DNA from: Ignavibacteriota bacterium
GTDB lineage: Bacteria; Bacteroidota; Ignavibacteria; UBA10030
Assembly: GCA_022616555.1 (NCBI GenBank)
Contig: JAKEEG010000080.1
Coordinates: forward strand, 1-41,604
Length of the DNA: 41,604 nucleotides
Direction of reading: 5' to 3'
Numbering within the stretch: position 1 is the first letter of the stretch; each line of letters begins with the position of its first letter. The position numbers and the translations under genes were made by a program. The notes under the pieces are model-generated. The model worked only from the letters and a program-made list of their open reading frames with translations. It did not search any database and had not been told where the DNA came from. Below, piece by piece: positions 33,401 to 40,579 of this stretch.

Positions 33401-34038
33401 GAGCCGCTATTGTTGATTTCAAGATTGTCGTAGCTGTACGCCCCACCGGCTGTCTGATTTGCAATGCCATTATAGACAACCGTTCCACTACCGCTCGTCG
33501 TTAAACCACCACCGGTCATATTGCCGCCAACGTACAGCGTACCGGAGCCAGTCCAATCAATGTGGTGACGAGTCGCGGCGCTGTTCATGGTTATATTGCC
33601 CGTAATCGTCGCGGTTCCATTATTAATGAGAAGGATACAGTCTCTTGCGTTATTCCCCGAAGTTGCCATCGTCAACGCACCGGCTGTCAACGTCCCGTCT
33701 CCGACATCGAGGGTTTTATTAATTGTCCCAGCCGTTGCCGGATTCATGGTGATCGTGCCGCCTATGGTTAGGCTTTGGCCCGAGCTGATCGTTACCGTGG
33801 TATTCGTCGAGCCCGTGGCAAAGGTCAACGAAGCCGCTTCGGCAGCAACGTCAACAGTAGCTGACGCCCCGTTGGCGATCGTCGCTGCAGTGCCTGAGTT
33901 CGGAACGCCTGCAGACCAGCGCGCAGCGTCGCTCCAAAGACCCGTGCCGGAGAACGTCGTCTGCGCTACCGCAAACTGCGATGCGCTAAACGTCAATGCG
34001 ACGCCGATGAGAAGCGATATGTGACGTACTCTTAACAT
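27484..34038 (-). CDS. Giant secreted beta-strand-repeat protein (2184 residues)
   Basis: A signal peptide (LLIGVALTFSASQFAVAQ) is followed by three copies of a module with a WSxxxxWSxGVP core: GLWSDAARWSAGVPNSG (about 32-48), TWDGGAATNNWSDGDNW (about 1224-1240) and TWDGGAGTSNWGDGDNW (about 1815-1831). After each copy run arrays of about 50-60-residue beta repeats (consensus YNGSGAQTVxAxxYHHLTLS, GTKTxAxGTTxIxGNFTV). The first two arrays end in a distinct domain (about 1096-1219 and 1686-1812) that runs from SRTFEIGSG to GFGDFQLGEA. The plan is thus A-repeats-B, A-repeats-B, A-repeats. The C-terminus is QVNGDVNLVGGFTNDGTVNVGN with no evident type IX sorting domain, matching the end of the 485-residue neighbour. 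It is probably a long fibrous surface or extracellular protein. No transmembrane barrel is present. Confidence 0.82.
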   Translation of the reverse strand: MLRVRHISLLIGVALTFSASQFAVAQTTFSGTGLWSDAARWSAGVPNSGTAATIANGASATVDVAAEAASLTFATGSTNTTVTISSGQSLTIGGTITMNPATAGTINKTLDVGDGTLTAGALTMATSGNNARDCILLINNGTATITGNITMNSAATRHHIDWTGSGTLYVGGNMTGGGLTTSGSGTVVYNGIANQTAGGAYSYDNLEINNSGSSAIVTVGGNATIGGTLTVTQGNVAVGAFTVTVTGTTSLADTLSFSSTTGTKTFSDIVMNSGGAFLYTVAETFTINGDVIMNGAIIDGTATGILTVSGNLNVPSGINTLGRGTITVTDSTIIDSTLNITSATGTKTFAGPVVLTSGGVWDNSSANSAIVLRGGITNDGTFTSGTGTYTFNTTLVQQLGGTSTITFDGAVTITGVTVTNNNVLFVNGNLTGTGGLTQATDALLYLGGNTTITTMTATANPNTVSYIGTGAQTIKGTTYHDLVISNNPGTASLGANTTVNNDLTVSSGGTMTVGAFTFDVSGLTDITGTFNITSATGTKTFNDLTVNGGGTWNNSGNEAVTINGNIVNDGTFTSGTGIYTLAGTSKTLSGSSALTISNVTVTGSYTNDMSFTAAASLAGSGTFTQEVDASLTIGNLDFTAATVTVATFNASASGNTVDYADLAAQTIVAPSDGAYHHLKASTLSAKTAAGSLTVNGDFTLQGSATFNGGTSNTHTFYGNWLINTGAATPFSFTTSSTIRFQTPTPAASTSISGSTTATLAFNNLEVNNTSGFEVFNNISATGNLTVGSGATIIPFESITVGGTGTLTGGGNVKVTRTAATADFVSQYTITNRDLSALTVDYDASDPQEVNALNYFNLIIRGVRGANNVTLNSGTVGISGTFSPIASFTSGGYVTTGNTVDFNATTAQSVPAFNYNDLTISNTRTTNNVTLASSGTIGIAGTFSPTASFTSGSYVTTGSTVNYNGSGAQSVAAFDYHHLSLSTGGTKTLAAGTTRVAGNFAVNNPATADATTNSSTIEYNGSSMQTTPAVAYSSLTLNNASGIQLSGSASIAGTLTLTSGNITTNANTLSIASTGTVSRTSGHIIGNFQKFIPTGTPSRTFEIGSGTNYTPVDAAFAGVSSSGDLTVSTTGTDHPQILLSGIDGTKSANRYWTLTNSGIVFTSYDATFNFVAGDVDGGANTSNFIVSRYDAGSWTQPTVGTITGTSTQATGLTGFGDFQLGEASAGALKTWDGGAATNNWSDGDNWNPNGVPTSTDDVNLSGAVTVDIDTDAEANSMTVNNGGLVVNILSGQSLTLSGNLSLTGGTFNTAADFPTVTGTTNISGGTVGFTVSSGNQNVPALSYNNLTFSGGGTRTLASGTTQIGAAFTVSGPTVDATTNSTIVDFNGSSQTVPALSYYNLTFSGTGTKSLASGTTGIANTLTVGGLVTVDATTNSTTLNYNGSGAQTVRAIIYHHLTLSNSGTKTFASGTTEIRGNFTVSGATADATTNSTTITFNGSGAQDVAAASYYNLTFDNSGTKTFVSGTSSISNVFTVTGSAAANATTNSTTIQYNGSSSQNVAQIDYHHLTLTTDGVKTFAAGTTNIAGNFTINSPASANVTTNSATIRYNGSSLQTTPVLSYVGLTIDNTNGIQLSGDVTIAGSLTFTSGNIQTGANKITITSTGSVSRTSGHVVGNFEKYFAFNFGVVSRTFEVGSGSTYAPVIVDYTNVLTAGYLIVSTAAGDHAQIVTSGIDDLQSVNRTWTLTNNGIVTSGSYSAVFNFVAGDIDASADPNIFIAARYSGGAWTTPTVGTRTATSTQVTGVTGYGDYQLGEAGTSSLKTWDGGAGTSNWGDGDNWSPNGVPLSTNNVQLNGAHTININVAAVGNSVTLNHASLVLTILSGNSLTADGTLTLSNGTLNTEADFPTAADTVITGGTVGYTASSGTQTVAEETYNNLTISGGGTKSLATNITIAGDLTISGGSFELDTFTANRTAAGGTLTLANGSSLKIGGTGGIPANFSTHSIGVTSTIEYAGGNQTIEVLNSSQDYGNLTVSGTGTKILANNIDIVGDLTISASTLDLGTLTANRTASGGTLTLGATASLLVGGSSGGVTGSNFPANFTTFALSGTTEYDGSSAQTIANATYGNLVFSNSGAKSINDSFTVQGYLTVSSGASASVGMGVVLQVNGDVNLVGGFTNDGTVNVGN

Positions 34039-34159
34039 GCCTTCGGTTTAGAGTACACACTTCGCTCACACGGGGCCGTGCGACAACACGTCGATATGTG
34101 TTTTGAAATTATCAAGTGAGCTTCTGAAAAAAAGCTTTTTTTGGTTCAGCTCAGGCTTC

Positions 34160-34552
34160 TTACGCCGCCTGTATCGCTTCGCGCCTCGCCAGCTCGGTGC
34201 TGAGGTATAACTTCAGCGCATTCTTCATCGCGCTTTTGTCGATGAACCCATCCGCGGCATACTGCCACGCCTGCCGCCGGTACATGTCATCGCCATAGAT
34301 CGACAGGATGACCACTTTGGTCTCCGGCAAGCTCTGCTTGATTTCCTTTGTTGCCTCGTAGCCGTCACGTTTCGGCATCTGGAGGTCCATCAGCACAAGA
34401 TCAGGATGCAGAAGCTCTGTCTGCTCGATTGCTTCCGCTCCGTCTCTTGCTTCGCCGACGATTTCCACACCCGACTGGGTCTGTAGAAACGCCGACAGCA
34501 AACGCCGAAAACCCTCGTGGTCGTCCGCTACGAGAATTCGTAGTTTGTTCAT
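34160..34552 (-). CDS. Stand-alone receiver-domain response regulator
   Basis: This 130-residue protein is only a receiver domain. Acidic pair Asp10-Asp11, phospho-acceptor Asp56 (LVLMDLQMP), Ser84 and Lys106 (FIDKS) are all present, so it should accept phosphate. The start of the chain (ADDHEGFRR) is of NarL/FixJ type, suggesting that a regulator lost its DNA-binding part. It probably works as a phosphate carrier or sink or by protein contact. ATG 34552 is supported by AAAGGAG six bases upstream. It follows the other receiver-only gene by 41 bp. Confidence 0.9.
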   Translation of the reverse strand: MNKLRILVADDHEGFRRLLSAFLQTQSGVEIVGEARDGAEAIEQTELLHPDLVLMDLQMPKRDGYEATKEIKQSLPETKVVILSIYGDDMYRRQAWQYAADGFIDKSAMKNALKLYLSTELARREAIQAA

Positions 34553-34593
34553 TGTTGCTCCTTTGGTGATTGTGTAATGTGTATAGTTGATTG

Positions 34594-34974
34594 TCATTTG
34601 AAAAAAGTTTGTGCGTTCGCCTGCTGGATGGCGGCAACTAAGTCCGGCTTGAGCGAAGACTTGAGGATGTAACCGTCCGCATGCGCTTCATTCGCTTTAT
34701 TGCGATAGAACGGGCTATCGTGCGTCGTCGCGATGACAACTCTCGTCGCAGGCCAACGCTCTTTGATGATGCGCGTCGCTTCAAGTCCGTTCTGGTTGGG
34801 CATCGATATATCGATGAGTACCATGTCCGGGTGAAGCTTCTCGACTTGCTCGACAGCCTCTCTGCCGTCGGCAGCTTCGCCAACGACATTGATGTCAGGC
34901 AAGCGAGCAAGAAATTCGCTCACCGTGCGGCGAAAGCCTGCATGGTCGTCGGCCAAAAGAATTCGTAATGCCAT
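34594..34974 (-). CDS. Stand-alone receiver-domain response regulator
   Basis: A 126-residue receiver domain with Asp9-Asp10, Asp55 (LIDISMP), Thr84 and Lys105 (YILKSS), so it is complete for phosphorylation. It lacks an output domain. Its sequence start (LLADDHAGFRR) is close to that of the next receiver-only gene, pointing to duplication. ATG 34974 is preferred over an earlier start at 35106 because GGAGGG lies eight bases upstream and the domain begins there. It lies downstream of the NarL-type regulator, with the 7-2-7 dyad between them. Confidence 0.9.
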   Translation of the reverse strand: MALRILLADDHAGFRRTVSEFLARLPDINVVGEAADGREAVEQVEKLHPDMVLIDISMPNQNGLEATRIIKERWPATRVVIATTHDSPFYRNKANEAHADGYILKSSLKPDLVAAIQQANAQTFFK

Positions 34975-35118
34975 AAAAGCACCCTCCATCCCCCGATGTA
35001 AGTGATCAGTCAGAACGCGGTTTACCGCATTTTCTCGTGTAAAAAGTAGAGTTTTATGAGCTGGAAGGGTATGAAGTGAGAAGCGTATATTAGAAAATAC
35101 GGGCAACCACGTAGGGCA

Positions 35119-35136
35119 CTACGGTGAACACCGTAG
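35119..35136. promoter_or_regulatory. 18-bp dyad with NarL-type 7-2-7 geometry
   Basis: CTACGGTG-AA-CACCGTAG is a perfect inverted repeat. Its inner part TACGGTG-nn-CACCGTA has the spacing and TAC/GTA ends of NarL/NarP heptamer pairs. It lies in the 264-bp gap between the NarL-type regulator gene and the two receiver-only genes. A second, looser dyad CGTAT / ATACG (35084-35088, 35097-35101) lies next to it. The two-base centre is too short for an RNA hairpin loop, so a protein-binding site is more likely than a terminator. Confidence 0.45.
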
Positions 35137-35238
35137 CAGAAGAATTGCGAATGTGATTTCGCGGATTTTGTTAGAGATTACCGCGTGACGCAGAACACAA
35201 TGCGAGGGACAATCGTGGAAAAAAGCGTTTCGCGAATT

Positions 35239-35898
35239 TTACTTTCGGAGCAAGCCGTGTTCGACGGCGTAGCGGGCGAGCAACACAACATCATGAATGC
35301 CGAGCTTCTGCATGATGTTGGTGCGGTGTGTATCGACGGTGCGCGGGCTGATAAATAATTTGTCGGCGATTTGCTGGTTCGTCATACCCTCTGCGACCAG
35401 CGCGAGAATTTCTTTTTCGCGTTTCGTCAGCGGGCTATCCGACGACGAAACTTCAGGCTGTTGGGTTTCGCCACGTTTGATAAATCCCTCAACCATTATT
35501 TCCGAAACGCGCGTGCTGAAGAATTTTTCGCCCTTCGCGACTGCGCGTACTGCTTCGTAGAGCTCTTCGCGGCTGGAATTCTTAAGCACATAGCCGCCAG
35601 CTCCGGAGCGGAAAATCTGATAAATATATTCTTCGTTCTCGTGCATCGTCAGCACGAGCACGCGCGTTTCCGGGTAACGCTCGCGAATTAATTTCGTCGC
35701 TTCAATGCCGTTCATCTTCGGCATGGACAGGTCGATGATAACAACGTCCGGTTGGACTTTACGTGTCATCTCGACTGCCTCTTCGCCGTTCGTGGCCTCG
35801 CCGACAACGACAAAATCTTCATAGCTTTGCAGCAGTGTGGAGATGCCTGTGCGAATGAGTGAATGATCGTCTGCAATGAGTATCTTTATTTTTTTCAT
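35239..35898 (-). CDS. NarL/FixJ-type two-component response regulator
   Basis: The 219-residue regulator has a receiver domain (Asp10, Asp11, phospho-acceptor Asp56 in IIDLSMP, Thr84, Lys106) and a C-terminal LuxR-type helix-turn-helix at about residues 155-215 (LTKREKEILALVAEG, NQQIADKLFISPRTVDTHRTNIMQKL). It lies 20 bp downstream of the HisKA_3 kinase gene and is its clear partner. It would bind DNA as a phosphorylated dimer; candidate targets are the dyad at 35119 and the promoters of the neighbouring surface genes. Confidence 0.96.
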   Translation of the reverse strand: MKKIKILIADDHSLIRTGISTLLQSYEDFVVVGEATNGEEAVEMTRKVQPDVVIIDLSMPKMNGIEATKLIRERYPETRVLVLTMHENEEYIYQIFRSGAGGYVLKNSSREELYEAVRAVAKGEKFFSTRVSEIMVEGFIKRGETQQPEVSSSDSPLTKREKEILALVAEGMTNQQIADKLFISPRTVDTHRTNIMQKLGIHDVVLLARYAVEHGLLRK

Positions 35899-35918
35899 AG
35901 TAGTATCTTGTCGGAAAC

Positions 35919-38546
35919 TTATTTTTTTGCGAGCGGGATATCCACAATAATTGTCGTGCCTGCGCCCGGCGCCGAGTCTATCTCTATTGTGCCATGGAAC
36001 GATGTAGAGCGCTCTCGCATACCGACGAGGCCCATGCCGTGCCTGCCGTCAACGCTCGCCGTATACTCCGAGAGGCTAAACCCTTTTCCGTTGTCCTCCA
36101 CCGTAAGCCGTAGCCCATCAGCATGCATGATGACCTGCACGCTGACCTCGTTCGCCTCGGCATGCTTCGCGACGTTGTTCAATGCTTCCTGCACAATGCG
36201 GTAGAGCGTTACTTCGAGCGTCGGCTCCAACCGGTCGGATAAACCGTGTGTGCGGTACTCCACCTTAATATCCCGGCGTTTGGAAAACTGATCGCAGAGC
36301 AATTGAAGAGCCGGCACCAAACCGAAATCTTCCAGCACGCTCGGCATCAAATTGTAGGAAATTTCCCGCGCTTCAGCCATCGCAGAATCCAATAAGCCTT
36401 TACTGTCGTTCACATGTTTAATGGCGGAAGAATCCGGCGGTACATGGTCTTCAAGAATTTCCAAATTAAACTTGATCGCCGTCAACATTTGCCCGAGGCT
36501 ATCATGAATTTCCCTTGCAATGCGCCGGCGCTCTTCCTCCTGCGCCTCTACGCGGGCTTCGGAAAGCAGTTTGAGTTCCTGCTCGCTGCGCACGAGGTTT
36601 TCGTAAAGCTGGGCATTTGCGATGGCGATAGAAGATTTCTCCGACAACGATACCAGCAGGCGAACGTCCCTGTCGGAAAATGTGTGCAAGCTCCGAAATC
36701 CAACCACCAGTTGTCCCCTGATTTCCCCTTCCACTAACAACGGGAAGAATCCCGCCGAATAGACTCTCTCTGCTTGCAAAACCGGGAACCGCTCTTTATC
36801 CTCACCGGTACGATTTGACAAGTCATCCATAACGACCGGCTCTTTGGAGAGGATCACAGAAGACCTATCGTGAGTTAACCGGATGATGGGCTCATGAACG
36901 GAGGTGCTGTTGCCTTTGACACTCTTCCATGTATAAGCAGATTTGTCACTCTTGACCATCACCACACCGGCAAAATCAGCGCGGGTGAGCGACTTTGCGT
37001 TCAGCGAAATCGTGTCCAGAATACGCTGCAAGCCGACCATTGACACAAGTTTGCGGTCAATACTGCTGAGTGTTTCCTGCTCCCAGAGCCACAGCGCCTG
37101 TTCGCGCTCAAGCATCTTTCGGTCGGTGATGTCTCGGAACGACGCCTGCACCGCCGGCTTGCCGTTCCAGGTGATACGCCGGGCGTTGATTTCGAGGTCG
37201 ACAATCTTGCTGTGGCGCGTTAAGCCCTTCATTTCATAGTTGCGGAAAACCTCTTCACGAATTGTTTGCGGGTTCTCGCCAGTCAACACAAAAGGCCTGC
37301 TGGCAGGGGCTACCGAATCGGAGAAATCCGTCATTTTCATTAGCTCTGGCGACTCATACTCAAACACTTTCGCGGCCTGCTGGTTTACATAAACAAGCTT
37401 TCCATCCTGTACTATCACAATGCCATCCAGCGAGTTTTCAACAATATTCTGGTATTTTTCCTTTTGCTCCGGTGATTTCCGTTCTTTCTCGCTTCGCTCT
37501 GAAAGGTCGCGCATTGAGACAACAATCCCCGTAACCTGGCGCTCCTCTCCCCGCACTACCGATGCTGAGACCAACAATTTATGAGGCTGCCAGCCTCCGG
37601 TAAAATACTCGACCTCATAACTGAGTTTTCCTGTCTCAAGTAATTTTCTGGACGTCTCTTCCGGCAACGCACCGTTGAAAATAGATGAGAGAGGCTTATC
37701 GCGAAGTTCATGCTCCTCTCGGCCAAATAATTGCTCCGCTACCCTATTCGCCATCCGAATGACGCCCTTCTCATCCAAGACCACAATCGCCTCGCTCATC
37801 GCGTCGAGGATCTGCATCGATTGAATCGACGGTGCATGGTTTTCAAAACCGAAACGCCACACTGCCCTCGCAGAAAGCGCAATGAACAAGAGAACGGGAA
37901 TAAAGCCTAACGGGTAAAAATCTATCCCGAACTTCGGCAGTATATCTACAGCACCGACAAATGCGATCATCCACGCTAATTGAAACGCCTTGATACGCTT
38001 TTTATGAATACCGTCGGACGCTTTTCGGTATTCGATCGTATAGAGACGCATTGCCGCAAAAAGCACGGCGAAGAAAAAGAGCAGGAACGGAAGTCCCAGC
38101 TCGCCGTACTTTGGGTAATAGCCCCACGAATAATGATAGACTCCGCTTACGAGCTCATTCGTGTAGAAGCCAAGCAACGCGAAGACAACAGACGGAACCC
38201 ACATTGCCCAGAGCAGCCGTTTGTTTTCCGCGTGCACGCGCAAGACCGCTGCGGCAAATTGATAGATCGCAGGAGGTCCAAGCGGAATGATCAGATAGAC
38301 CGTGTTCGCCCACCAGAGAGCGGAGGCTTCATTTTGCGCGCAATACATCCACGAAAAGCAAAACAGCCAAGCAGTAAAAACTATAGTAAGAAAAAAGAAG
38401 GAGAGGCTGACGAGATAGATGCGCTCGCGGAACAGAATCAACAACCCGACAATAAATACAACAAGAGCGGCGGCAAACGTGGGGACGGCGTACGCGTTCA
38501 AGGAGTAGTTGGAAAGGTCGAACACCCGCGTCGCCATAAGAGTCAT
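35919..38546 (-). CDS. Hybrid-sensing membrane histidine kinase (7TM-PAS-PAS-GAF-HisKA_3-HATPase)
   Basis: The 875-residue kinase begins with seven membrane helices (about residues 15-235) of the 7TM histidine-kinase sensor type. It is followed by two PAS domains (about 245-355: AMSEAIVVLDEKGVIRMANRV; about 365-485: NSLDGIVIVQDGKLVYVN) and a GAF domain (about 505-650). The HisKA_3 dimerisation helix follows with phospho-acceptor His681 (RRRIAREIHDSLGQML), then a HATPase domain (about 780-870: EALNNVAKHAEA, DNGKGFSL, GMGLVGMRERS). This is the NarX/LiaS family that pairs with NarL-type regulators. A second ATG at 38537 is an equally possible start. The signal is unknown; it may be a small membrane-soluble or cytosolic ligand. 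Confidence 0.93.
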   Translation of the reverse strand: MTLMATRVFDLSNYSLNAYAVPTFAAALVVFIVGLLILFRERIYLVSLSFFFLTIVFTAWLFCFSWMYCAQNEASALWWANTVYLIIPLGPPAIYQFAAAVLRVHAENKRLLWAMWVPSVVFALLGFYTNELVSGVYHYSWGYYPKYGELGLPFLLFFFAVLFAAMRLYTIEYRKASDGIHKKRIKAFQLAWMIAFVGAVDILPKFGIDFYPLGFIPVLLFIALSARAVWRFGFENHAPSIQSMQILDAMSEAIVVLDEKGVIRMANRVAEQLFGREEHELRDKPLSSIFNGALPEETSRKLLETGKLSYEVEYFTGGWQPHKLLVSASVVRGEERQVTGIVVSMRDLSERSEKERKSPEQKEKYQNIVENSLDGIVIVQDGKLVYVNQQAAKVFEYESPELMKMTDFSDSVAPASRPFVLTGENPQTIREEVFRNYEMKGLTRHSKIVDLEINARRITWNGKPAVQASFRDITDRKMLEREQALWLWEQETLSSIDRKLVSMVGLQRILDTISLNAKSLTRADFAGVVMVKSDKSAYTWKSVKGNSTSVHEPIIRLTHDRSSVILSKEPVVMDDLSNRTGEDKERFPVLQAERVYSAGFFPLLVEGEIRGQLVVGFRSLHTFSDRDVRLLVSLSEKSSIAIANAQLYENLVRSEQELKLLSEARVEAQEEERRRIAREIHDSLGQMLTAIKFNLEILEDHVPPDSSAIKHVNDSKGLLDSAMAEAREISYNLMPSVLEDFGLVPALQLLCDQFSKRRDIKVEYRTHGLSDRLEPTLEVTLYRIVQEALNNVAKHAEANEVSVQVIMHADGLRLTVEDNGKGFSLSEYTASVDGRHGMGLVGMRERSTSFHGTIEIDSAPGAGTTIIVDIPLAKK

Positions 38547-38649
38547 TCCGATTTCAGGGATAAAGCACGGACTCCGTTATCAGTTCTCTATCGAATGTGA
38601 AATGAACGTACGCAAATCAGGAGTGAAATTCAAATATAGCTGTTCAGGA

Positions 38650-38729
38650 CTGCGTCAACCGAGTTGACGCAGTGCCCCAATATGCCCCGCCAGAAATCGG
38701 CGGGATGCAAACAACGCAATTGGGGCACT
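38650..38729. repeat. Nested palindromes between the kinase and gcvH
   Basis: CTGCGTCAAC-CGA-GTTGACGCAG (38650-38672) is directly followed by AGTGCCCCAAT / ATTGGGGCACT (38671-38681, 38719-38729), which encloses CCCGCC / GGCGGG (38686-38691, 38699-38704). All arms are perfect. It lies 10 bp behind the gcvH stop on the leftward transcript and probably serves as its terminator. The nested form suggests a mobile intergenic element. Confidence 0.65.
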
Positions 38730-38738
38730 CCAAACAAA

Positions 38739-39119
38739 TTACTTACCAATCAGCTTCTTATACGCTTCCGCATCAAGCAAGCCGGAGGTCTCACCCATGT
38801 TGCTCAATTTCACTTTCACCATCCAGCCTTTGCCGTAGGGCTCTTTGTTGACGAGCTCCGGGGTTGCTTGCAGGTCTTTGTTGATTTCAACAACTTCGCC
38901 GGAGATGGGGGCGTAAAGGTCGGAGACGGCTTTCACCGCTTCAATCGTGCCGAACGTCTTACCTTGCGCCAGCTTTGCACCGACTGCCGGTAGCTCAACG
39001 AAGACAACATCGCCCAGCTCGCCTTGCGCATATTCCGTAATACCGATGACGCCGGTATCACCATCAATGCGGATCCATTCGTGTTCTTTTGTGTACTTCA
39101 GGTCGTTTGGGAAATTCAT
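38739..39119 (-). CDS. gcvH: Glycine cleavage system H protein
   Basis: The 126-residue lipoyl-carrier protein shuttles the aminomethyl group between the P and T proteins of the glycine cleavage complex. The lipoylated lysine is Lys63 within GTIEAVKAVSDLYAP. The N-terminus (LKYTKEHEWIRIDG) and C-terminus (GWMVKVKLSN) are typical and the length is standard. No gcvP or gcvT is nearby. It lies 92 bp downstream of accC with a palindrome between, so it is probably a separate unit. No Shine-Dalgarno sequence precedes the ATG. Confidence 0.96.
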   Translation of the reverse strand: MNFPNDLKYTKEHEWIRIDGDTGVIGITEYAQGELGDVVFVELPAVGAKLAQGKTFGTIEAVKAVSDLYAPISGEVVEINKDLQATPELVNKEPYGKGWMVKVKLSNMGETSGLLDAEAYKKLIGK

Positions 39120-39186
39120 TGGATTGTAGGTTAAAGTTTATAGGTGATAGTTTTTTTAGATTACGGATTACAGATTGGGGTTTCAT

Positions 39187-39206
39187 GGGCGCAACATGTT
39201 GCGCCC
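39187..39206. repeat. 20-bp perfect palindrome behind accC
   Basis: GGGCGCAACATGTTGCGCCC is fully self-complementary and lies 5 bp after the accC stop on the leftward transcript. It may end the acc transcript or be a dispersed palindromic repeat. The bases toward gcvH (39150-39180) contain the imperfect direct repeat GATTACGGATTACAGATT. Confidence 0.55.
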
Positions 39207-39211
39207 CTACA

Positions 39212-40552
39212 TTAATCCTTAAAATCGAACGTCTCGATAAATTTTGTGTCAAACTTGCCGCTGCGGAAGCGGTCATTCTTCATCAGCTTGCGATGGAAGG
39301 GAATCGTCGTCTTGACACCCTCAATGACGAACTCATCCAACGCGTGGTACATTTTCTCGACTGCTTCTTCGCGCGTTGAGCTATGGACAATGAGCTTCGC
39401 GATCAGCGAATCGTAATACGGTGGAATTTCATAACCATCATACGCGTGGGTATCCACGCGGACGCCGTGCCCGCCGGGGAAATGGAACGCGGTGATTTTC
39501 CCGGGGGAGGGGCGGAAGTCGTGGTTAGGGTCTTCAACATTTATCCGGCACTCGATGGCATGGCCCTCCGGAATAGGCTTGGCTTTGTCGAGCCTCTTGC
39601 CGGCGGCGACTTCAATTTGCGTCTTCACCAAATCGACTCCGAGCACTTCTTCCGTGACCGGGTGCTCGACCTGTATGCGTGTGTTCATCTCCATAAAATA
39701 GAAGTTCTTGTTCTTATCCAACAAGAATTCTATCGTCCCCGCACCGACGTATTTTACGCTTTTGGAGCCTTTGATAGCAGCGTTACCCATCGCCTCACGT
39801 ATCTTTGTTGTGACAGCCGGGGAGGGAGATTCCTCAACCAATTTCTGGTGACGTCGTTGGACGGAGCAATCACGCTCGCCAAAATGCAACACGGTGCCGA
39901 ACTGATCGCCCATCACCTGAATCTCCACGTGCCGAGGTTCTTCAAGATACTTTTCGATATAAACAGCGGGATTGCCAAACGCCGATTCCGCCTCTGCGCT
40001 GGCGGTCCTGAACGCCGTCTCCAGATCTCCGGCTTCGCGGACAATCCGCATTCCCCTACCGCCGCCGCCCGCCGTCGCTTTGATGATTACGGGATAGCCG
40101 ATGTCTTCGGCAATTTTCTTAGCAAGCTTCACTTCGGAAATCACTCCGTCGCTGCCGGGCACAACAGGAACACCCGCCTTGCGCATGGTTTCCTTCGCCA
40201 GTGCCTTATCCCCCATCGCGTTGATTGCAGCCGGGCTGGGACCAATAAACGTTATGCCGGAGGTAGCGCAGATTTCCGCAAAGTTGGTGTTTTCCGCAAG
40301 AAAGCCGTAGCCGGGGTGAATTGCATCAGCGCCCGTAACCTCCGCCGCAGCTAAAATACGCGGGATGTTCAGGTAGCTTTCTTTGCTGGGGGGCGGACCG
40401 ATGCAGACAGCCTCGTCCGCGTACTTAACGGCGAGCGAATACCGGTCGGCTTCCGAATACACTGCCACCGTGCTGATGCCTAATTCTCGGCATGCCCGAA
40501 TGACTCTGAGCGCAATTTCTCCGCGGTTTGCTATAAGTATTTTTTTGAACAA
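39212..40552 (-). CDS. accC: Acetyl-CoA carboxylase biotin carboxylase subunit
   Basis: This 446-residue ATP-grasp enzyme carboxylates the biotin on AccB with bicarbonate and ATP in the first step of fatty-acid synthesis. Visible are the start [25 protein letters not shown], the glycine-rich ATP loop [11 protein letters not shown] (159-169), [23 protein letters not shown] and [16 protein letters not shown] with the catalytic residues. Length equals E. coli AccC (449). The start codon is TTG (40552), supported by GAAGGAAG upstream and the absence of an ATG near the conserved start. It is separated from accB by a cyclase gene. Confidence 0.97.
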   Translation of the reverse strand: MFKKILIANRGEIALRVIRACRELGISTVAVYSEADRYSLAVKYADEAVCIGPPPSKESYLNIPRILAAAEVTGADAIHPGYGFLAENTNFAEICATSGITFIGPSPAAINAMGDKALAKETMRKAGVPVVPGSDGVISEVKLAKKIAEDIGYPVIIKATAGGGGRGMRIVREAGDLETAFRTASAEAESAFGNPAVYIEKYLEEPRHVEIQVMGDQFGTVLHFGERDCSVQRRHQKLVEESPSPAVTTKIREAMGNAAIKGSKSVKYVGAGTIEFLLDKNKNFYFMEMNTRIQVEHPVTEEVLGVDLVKTQIEVAAGKRLDKAKPIPEGHAIECRINVEDPNHDFRPSPGKITAFHFPGGHGVRVDTHAYDGYEIPPYYDSLIAKLIVHSSTREEAVEKMYHALDEFVIEGVKTTIPFHRKLMKNDRFRSGKFDTKFIETFDFKD

Positions 40553-40579
40553 CTGTCTTCCTTCAATGAGTAATTTATC

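Noticed and set aside
20605-34038. Regular DNA repeats that might suggest a CRISPR array
   Set aside because: The repeats are long, diverged and in a continuous reading frame; they encode protein repeats, not short identical repeats with unique spacers.
34112-34140. A7-GCT-T7 palindrome near 34127-34140 as a terminator
   Set aside because: A T run follows a short AGCTT/AAGCT stem only on the plus strand, where no gene ends; on the leftward transcript the stem is weak, so I do not call it.
39383-40354. 323-codon open frame on the plus strand
   Set aside because: It lies wholly opposite accC, a certain gene; the translation has no domain and follows from codon bias of the real strand.
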